Assembly (NCBI GenBank): GCA_002490705.1
Contig: DKUO01000019.1
Coordinates: 1 to 64,000 of the forward strand
Reading direction: 5' to 3'
Length of the DNA: 64,000 bases
DNA from: Lachnospiraceae bacterium UBA7202
Lineage (GTDB): Bacteria > Bacillota > Clostridia > Lachnospirales > Lachnospiraceae
Shown here: one piece after another, positions 59,096-64,000 of the stretch
How positions within the stretch are numbered: the stretch's first letter is position 1
Layout of the letters: the number at the start of each line of letters is the position of its first letter
The notes under the pieces: generated by a model
The model's database searches: none
Told to the model about the DNA's origin: nothing
The model's input: the letters and a program-made list of their open reading frames with translations, nothing else
Made by a program: the position numbers and the translations under genes

Positions 59096-61590
59096 TGGGG
59101 TATACCTACAGATTATCCGAGAATACGGAAGAAAAAAGGGAAGAGCTGGCAGCGTATCATCTGGACAGTCTGAATGGAATGACCACCTATCAGCTTCGGG
59201 AAATCTGTCAGAAGGAACGGTTGGTGGTTCCCATGGGAAGCAGGATGGAGCGGGAGGAATTGATCCGCTTTATTATGCGGTACCGGGGAATCCGTGAGCA
59301 TCGGCATATCACAGACTATATGGAAGAGGGGATAGAGCGTCTTCAGGATTGCCTGGATAAAGTGACGCTGTTGGAGGAAGAGGACCTTCATATGGCTTAT
59401 CCGGCGCATCTTGTTCTCTATGAGGATGAGGGAATTGAGCTGACAGATCATTACGAGGTGTCGGGAAATTTCTCTATGTATGAGGGAAATCTGCTGTTAG
59501 TGGATGAACAGAACCGCATATATACCTGCATGTATTTAAGACAGGGAGAGGGAGGAGATTTCTACCTGTTAAAGGGGAAAACAGTTCCGGTACATAAAAC
59601 AGAGAATCATAAGTTCTCGCTGTTGTATTTTCGGCGGGAAGAAGTGTCGGAGCTTTTGTATGAACTGTATTATGGGGAGACAACTACCATTCCCAACCAA
59701 ATGGTCTGCATAAAAACACCGCTTTTGGCCGTGGATCTTTGGCCGACAGAGGAGACCGCCCTGCCGCTTATCATAGATTTCGGAAGCTCGAACACGACTA
59801 TGGGGCGGTACGATGACGACGGCACGGTAAGAATTGTGCGTGTGGCTGATACAGAAGGGGATCAGTACCGGGAAAGCGAGATGATTCCCAGTGTGATCGG
59901 CGTAGCCGGCGTGGCGGATGACAAACCGGTCTATCGCTTCGGATTCGAGGCAAGGCATCTGGCGGCGTTGGCATATCACGACGAGGACTGCCCGGTATTT
60001 TATGATATCAAACGCTGGGTAAGCGCGCCTGACAGGGAGCAGGAAGTCATCACAGGAGATGGCATTAAGATACGGATTCCGCGCAAGGAGATGCTGTCGG
60101 CCTTTCTGTCCTATCTGATTCATACGGCACAGCAGCAGTTTAAATGCCGCTTTAGCTGTATTCAGTTTTTGACGCCGGTCAGGCAGAAGACGCGGTTTGA
60201 GGAACTGCTTCGGGAACTGCTGCCGGATTATCGGGTAGAGTGTGTGCTCGATGAGGGAATGGCGGTGCTTTTTCACAGTATCAACGAATTGATTCTGTCG
60301 GGGAAATATACCGAAGATGTGTGGTATCAGGCTCTGATCATGGACTGCGGCGGCGGAACGACAGACCTGACAGCCGGAAGATTCCGCATTCGGAATAACA
60401 GAGTTTCCTATGAAATAGATTTGGAGACCGGCTACGAAAACGGTAATACGAATTTTGGCGGGAACAACTTAACTTTCCGCATTCTACAGCTCTTAAAATT
60501 AAAATTGCTGGAATCTCTGGGAGAAAACAGATTTCAGTTTGAGGCAGGGTTTTCTTTCCGGGATAAGGAGGCCGCTGCGCGCCTGGACCGTCTGTATGAG
60601 GAGGCGGAAACCTTTCTGCCGACCCGCTTCGCAGAGTATGAGCGCAGGAGCAGAGAGGAGTATTTTCGGGTTAAAAACAACTATTACTATCTGTTCGGCA
60701 TTGCGGAGACTATCAAGGAAAGCTTTTTCCAGAAAGCCTTGCGCTACGAGCTGAAAACAGGATGCGGAGAGGAGATACCCTTAGATAAATGGAGGATTTC
60801 CATACGGGAGAGGGGACGGCTGGTATCCTGTAAAAGAGATTTTTCCGTCCTTTTTTACTTATATGAGATTGAAAATCTGCTGCGGCTTGATATCTATGAG
60901 TTGATGGCCCGCTTTCTCGAAAAGCCTTTTATGAATGGAGAACTGGCGGAATACGGCATGCTGAAATTGACAGGGCAGTCCTGTAAATCCAGTCTTTTTA
61001 CGGAAGCGCTCAAGGAGTTTGTACCGGGACGCCTGATCCGAAACGAGCGGGATTTGGAACACGGAAGCGAACTGAAAATGTGCTGTCTGGAGGGCGCGAT
61101 CAGCTATTTTAAGAATCTGAAGCTGGGTTACATGAAAATTAACCAGAAATACAGGGTAAACGCGCTTCCCTATGAGGTGACCGCCTATACCCATGAAAAT
61201 CAGGAGAAAGTGCTGATACACAGTCTGCGAAAGGAACAGGATATCGGCTGTATTTCCCGTTTCAAGATCGGGGAACAGCTTGATCTCTACCTCAGGGACG
61301 AGACCGGATGCAGGCTGACGTCCTATCATTTCGGCTATGATGTGTCGGCGTTTGTCCATGTGACACAGGAGAATTTCAACGAGCAGTACACGGGGACGGT
61401 CATTCAGGAAGAGACAGACATTATCGTGGAGGGAGAGATCAAATTTTTCGTATGGCCGGCCAAGGACAGATGGGGATTTATCGTGCTGCCGGTTCTGCGT
61501 GAAAATGAACTGCTGCAATGCGGCGAAGAGACCTTTTTCGCCTTTGAAGATGATACGTGGGAAGAGAATTTCTTTGACGGAAGGAAATAG
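59092..61590 (+). CDS. Hsp70-like ATPase with N-terminal SAP-like and unknown domains
   Basis: 832 residues; ATG 59092 (or adjacent 59095) overlaps the previous stop. An N-terminal helix-extension-helix resembling a SAP fold (NGMTTYQLREICQKERLVVP, about 21-40) and a beta-rich domain (about 90-215) precede an ASKHA core: phosphate 1 IIDFGSSNTTMGRY (about 225-238) and phosphate 2 MDCGGGTTDLTAG (about 416-428). The C-terminal 250 residues lack a normal Hsp70 substrate domain. With the J protein of the same locus this makes a dedicated chaperone pair, probably to hold or fold machine parts. Confidence 0.8.
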   Translation: MMGYTYRLSENTEEKREELAAYHLDSLNGMTTYQLREICQKERLVVPMGSRMEREELIRFIMRYRGIREHRHITDYMEEGIERLQDCLDKVTLLEEEDLHMAYPAHLVLYEDEGIELTDHYEVSGNFSMYEGNLLLVDEQNRIYTCMYLRQGEGGDFYLLKGKTVPVHKTENHKFSLLYFRREEVSELLYELYYGETTTIPNQMVCIKTPLLAVDLWPTEETALPLIIDFGSSNTTMGRYDDDGTVRIVRVADTEGDQYRESEMIPSVIGVAGVADDKPVYRFGFEARHLAALAYHDEDCPVFYDIKRWVSAPDREQEVITGDGIKIRIPRKEMLSAFLSYLIHTAQQQFKCRFSCIQFLTPVRQKTRFEELLRELLPDYRVECVLDEGMAVLFHSINELILSGKYTEDVWYQALIMDCGGGTTDLTAGRFRIRNNRVSYEIDLETGYENGNTNFGGNNLTFRILQLLKLKLLESLGENRFQFEAGFSFRDKEAAARLDRLYEEAETFLPTRFAEYERRSREEYFRVKNNYYYLFGIAETIKESFFQKALRYELKTGCGEEIPLDKWRISIRERGRLVSCKRDFSVLFYLYEIENLLRLDIYELMARFLEKPFMNGELAEYGMLKLTGQSCKSSLFTEALKEFVPGRLIRNERDLEHGSELKMCCLEGAISYFKNLKLGYMKINQKYRVNALPYEVTAYTHENQEKVLIHSLRKEQDIGCISRFKIGEQLDLYLRDETGCRLTSYHFGYDVSAFVHVTQENFNEQYTGTVIQEETDIIVEGEIKFFVWPAKDRWGFIVLPVLRENELLQCGEETFFAFEDDTWEENFFDGRK

Positions 61591-61593
61591 ACT

Positions 61594-62880
61594 ATGGCGG
61601 ACATGGAGGAAATGATTAAGGAAGAGATCAGCCGGATCAGCGGCTTGCAGGAGCGGGTTGTGTTTAAGGATATCGTAGAGCGCCTTTTTCTGTCGCTGTA
61701 CGAGACCAATCAGGAAATGTACCGGGAATTGGAAAGCCGGATTATGGATGATCTGGTGTTTGACATAAACCGCTATCAGATTACCGTTGGAATCGTAGAA
61801 AGAGCTTATCTGGACCCCTCGCATCATCTGCTTTCGCCTATCAGAGAAGAGGACATGTCTGTTCCGGCGTATGACATCTTGGAGATGAGGCAGCAGATTG
61901 AGGAGACGGGGCAGAGCCTTGTCGGGACCTATTTTATGGAATGCGACTATCTGGATATCCGGCCGCTTCTGGAAAAGAAGAGGATAGCAGGCAGGATATA
62001 CACTGACAAAGGAGAGTATCCTGCGGAGTTTGCAGTCGAAAGAAATGAAGCGTATCTACAGGAGATCAGCCATCTGTATGAGGTGTTTGTCAGCAATGGT
62101 GTTCCGTGGCAGACCGTGAATGCCCCTTATCTGTATAAGTTTGTCGATGTTTATCTGGAAAACCTGGCGGAGGAGATCACACCGGCGCAGAAAATCGTTA
62201 AGATTGAGCCGGATCTGGAGGAACTTGCACAGTGGGCCCATGACGATTATGTCCCCATATGGAATATCAGGAAGCTAACGATGGACAGTGTGGGATTTCC
62301 TGTTCCCTGTGAGGATCACAAGGGCTACGAGCATACCATCTCGATCAGGGAGTATGGCAGCGAGCATGTGTATCTGATCGACGACACGACACATATCTAC
62401 AACGTACGCCAGACGGAAAACAGGCTGATTGTGATGGGAGAGGAAGCGGAGGCGCGCAAATGGCAGGTATATATGATAAAAAACGGCGCCATCCGGCGGT
62501 TTGACCGTTTTACCTATCCTCTTATGACGAATGGGCGTAAGGACGAGTTTCTGGAGAGATTCAGCCGCAGACAGGGGAGGAGAGTCAGGACGGAGGGGGA
62601 GCTTTCAAGATTCATAGGCAGCTACGGAATGGAGGACTATGTGGTTTACGAGGGCTATGAGATTTTGGACCGCAAAGAAAGCGGGGAGGCTTCGGAATCT
62701 TATTCCATGAACGGTTTTATTCTGGATGAGATACGGGAAAGCGGATATGGGAAACGGCTGGTGCTTCTGTTTCGGAAGAAGAGCGCGCTTACCTTTCTGC
62801 TCAGGGACATTATGAGTTTTCTTGTATCGGAGGTACAGCTTATGTATGGCGAATATATGTGCGAGGGAAGGCTGTTATGA
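61594..62880 (+). CDS. Unknown protein, possible machine component
   Basis: 428 residues, three bases after the Hsp70-like gene. Mixed alpha/beta, acidic, no signal peptide, membrane segment or catalytic motif that I recognise. N-terminus SRISGLQERVVFKDIVERLFLSLYE. The context suggests a baseplate or adaptor role, but nothing in the sequence proves it. Overlaps the next start (ATGA). Confidence 0.6.
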   Translation: MADMEEMIKEEISRISGLQERVVFKDIVERLFLSLYETNQEMYRELESRIMDDLVFDINRYQITVGIVERAYLDPSHHLLSPIREEDMSVPAYDILEMRQQIEETGQSLVGTYFMECDYLDIRPLLEKKRIAGRIYTDKGEYPAEFAVERNEAYLQEISHLYEVFVSNGVPWQTVNAPYLYKFVDVYLENLAEEITPAQKIVKIEPDLEELAQWAHDDYVPIWNIRKLTMDSVGFPVPCEDHKGYEHTISIREYGSEHVYLIDDTTHIYNVRQTENRLIVMGEEAEARKWQVYMIKNGAIRRFDRFTYPLMTNGRKDEFLERFSRRQGRRVRTEGELSRFIGSYGMEDYVVYEGYEILDRKESGEASESYSMNGFILDEIRESGYGKRLVLLFRKKSALTFLLRDIMSFLVSEVQLMYGEYMCEGRLL

Positions 62881-63572
62881 ATTATCTGTGGGAGATCCTG
62901 CTGCAGGCAAAGGCGCAGGGAATAGAGAAGGAGGACATCCGTTTCCGTCAGGCGCGTTCCTACAGTCCCTACATAGAGCTGGCGGAGGAGTATTTGAATA
63001 TCACAAAACTGGAGGAGCCCTGTCTGGTGGAAATCAACCCGAACTACAGGTTTCAGCAGGTGTTTCAGGAGCTGTTCCACCCGGATGTAAGGGATTATCC
63101 GGCGCTGCGGGCAGGACTGTTTCAGCTTTTGCTCCATCAGATCGGAGAGAATGATATCCGCGCAGGGATGACAAGGGAAGAATATTATAAGAAGATTCTG
63201 GGCAGGGCCTTTGCGGATGGGGATTACGGGGCGGAGAAAAGGGAGGCATATCTGCTGTTTCAGGGAAGCGAACGGGAGATACTGCTGGAAGGACTGCTGA
63301 CACTGTACCGGGAAGGGGACAGCATAGAGCTGTTCCGCCGTGTGATGACGGCCCTGATTCCCCGGTGCATCGTGTACGCCAGCAACGATGATCCCTATGA
63401 AATCCTGATTTATGTGGGCGCAAGAAGGAGTGAAGGGCTGGAGAAAAAGGTGGATTTTGTCATCGAGCAGTTTTTGAACATTCGCTACCGGCCGGAATTG
63501 TACTACGAGTATCATTTCGGCATCATCGGGATGGAGGAGACGATGCAGGTGGGAGAGATCGCCATCTGTTAA
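62877..63572 (+). CDS. Unknown protein, possible baseplate component
   Basis: 231 residues from ATG 62877 (GAGGGAAG upstream), overlapping the previous stop. Helical N-terminal two thirds, then strands (CIVYASNDDPYEILIYVG) and a C-terminal beta pair (YHFGIIGMEETMQVGEIAI). No known motif; cytosolic. The C-terminal strand pattern is seen in phage and T6SS wedge proteins, but similarity is too weak for a name. Confidence 0.55.
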   Translation: MNYLWEILLQAKAQGIEKEDIRFRQARSYSPYIELAEEYLNITKLEEPCLVEINPNYRFQQVFQELFHPDVRDYPALRAGLFQLLLHQIGENDIRAGMTREEYYKKILGRAFADGDYGAEKREAYLLFQGSEREILLEGLLTLYREGDSIELFRRVMTALIPRCIVYASNDDPYEILIYVGARRSEGLEKKVDFVIEQFLNIRYRPELYYEYHFGIIGMEETMQVGEIAIC

Positions 63573-63586
63573 TGGGAGGAAGGCAC

Positions 63587-64000
63587 GTGTTTCGGTATGA
63601 ATATCCTATTTTTGAACATAAAAACTTATTAAAAAAAAGTATGCTGGATGAACTGCGGGATTATCCCTTAATTCTGAGCCGCATGTTTTTTGCCGGATAT
63701 GGCGACGGTATCTTAGAAGGGTGCGGTTTACGCTGGGAACAGGATGTGCTGTATCTGGAGCCGGGACTGCTTCATTATCAAGGGGATATTTACCGCATGG
63801 AAGAACCCTGTCCGTTAGAATGCACTGCCACAGACCGGCTGACCTATCTGAAGGTGCGGTTTGCCACCATGGATTATGAGAGGGGAAAGCGCGGCGGTAT
63901 GGGAGAAATCCTGTTAAATACCATTCCGGCGGAAAACGGGGAGATAGAGTTAGGGAGATTTCGCTTGCAGGAGGGGGCCAGACTGCGGACGGTATACGAG
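63587..64000 (+). CDS. Baseplate- or fibre-like protein, cut by the window edge
   Basis: At least 138 codons from GTG 63587, with GGAGG (63576-63580) six to seven bases upstream, open to the right edge. The segment FAGYGDGILEGCGLRWEQDVLYLEPGL...YQGDIYRM has the pattern of the attachment domain of phage/CIS receptor-binding and baseplate proteins (GDGIV-G-x, then a strand, then G...Y-x-G). Continues the locus, so more machine genes should lie beyond. Confidence 0.5.
   Translation, partial: MFRYEYPIFEHKNLLKKSMLDELRDYPLILSRMFFAGYGDGILEGCGLRWEQDVLYLEPGLLHYQGDIYRMEEPCPLECTATDRLTYLKVRFATMDYERGKRGGMGEILLNTIPAENGEIELGRFRLQEGARLRTVYE

Noticed and set aside
1..64000. CRISPR array or rRNA operon
   Set aside because: No regularly spaced repeats and no rRNA-like stretches were seen; short repeats found are isolated pairs.

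Overview
The window comes from a spore-forming anaerobe of the class Clostridia, most likely Lachnospiraceae. Supporting signs are a SleC-type spore cortex hydrolase, the families annotated as DUF5717 and DUF5716 next to purB, the two-gene PdxST route to PLP, a T-box ahead of thrS, an infC-rpmI-rplT operon with a long leader, strong GGAGG ribosome binding sites and a core genome of roughly 50% GC. No database search was possible, so names rest on recognised motifs and gene order.

Layout. (1) 1-6180 is the right part of an AT-rich integrated element: a cut-off ORF, a secreted protein, an HUH rolling-circle type Rep, small ORFs and a large serine recombinase. Its right end sits inside a sleC-like gene, of which only the 5' half (6164-6871, minus strand) is in the window. 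(2) 6972-13910 is a four-gene block: a giant DUF5717-type protein, a DUF5716-type actin/Hsp70-fold protein, a TPR-like protein and a coiled-coil membrane protein. (3) 13945-43437 is mostly core genome: purB, a cation diffusion facilitator, a heavy-metal P-type ATPase, an M23-like protein with bactofilin, rarA, purA, an SDR, a HAD, a flavodiiron protein, a decayed PIN toxin with its antitoxin, NUDIX, tcdA, pdxST, a diguanylate cyclase, a SpoIIE-type phosphatase, a SEC-C protein, T-box/small ORF/thrS/GT-C, infC-rpmI-rplT, a dipeptidase and an EAL protein. (4) 43500-49300 is a patchwork: tRNA-Pro(AGG), a short AT-rich insert between 14-bp direct repeats with a frameshifted aspartic protease gene, a MATE transporter, an Rpn-type nuclease, a lone tyrosine recombinase and an esterase. 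(5) 49576 to the right edge is one long, tightly packed plus-strand locus.

The locus in (5) is the strongest candidate for an undescribed system. It encodes a membrane-anchored vWA protein, a 720-residue protein whose C-terminal half resembles TssC/VipB contractile sheath subunits, two tandem paralogues of tube (Hcp) size, a short J-domain protein, two FHA proteins, two PP2C-like proteins that lack usual metal ligands, a fused Hsp70-like protein, and unknown proteins that may be baseplate parts. I read it as a contractile-injection-type machine in a Gram-positive cell, with its own chaperone pair and phosphopeptide-sensing module. That reading is inference. The locus runs past the right edge, where baseplate, spike and ATPase genes would be expected.

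The second notable case is the sleC interruption. Serine-recombinase elements inside sporulation genes are known from other loci (the skin element in sigK), and some excise during sporulation. Here the gene encodes a germination hydrolase, a sigma-G-like promoter lies upstream, and the recombinase reading frame ends in host-gene sequence.
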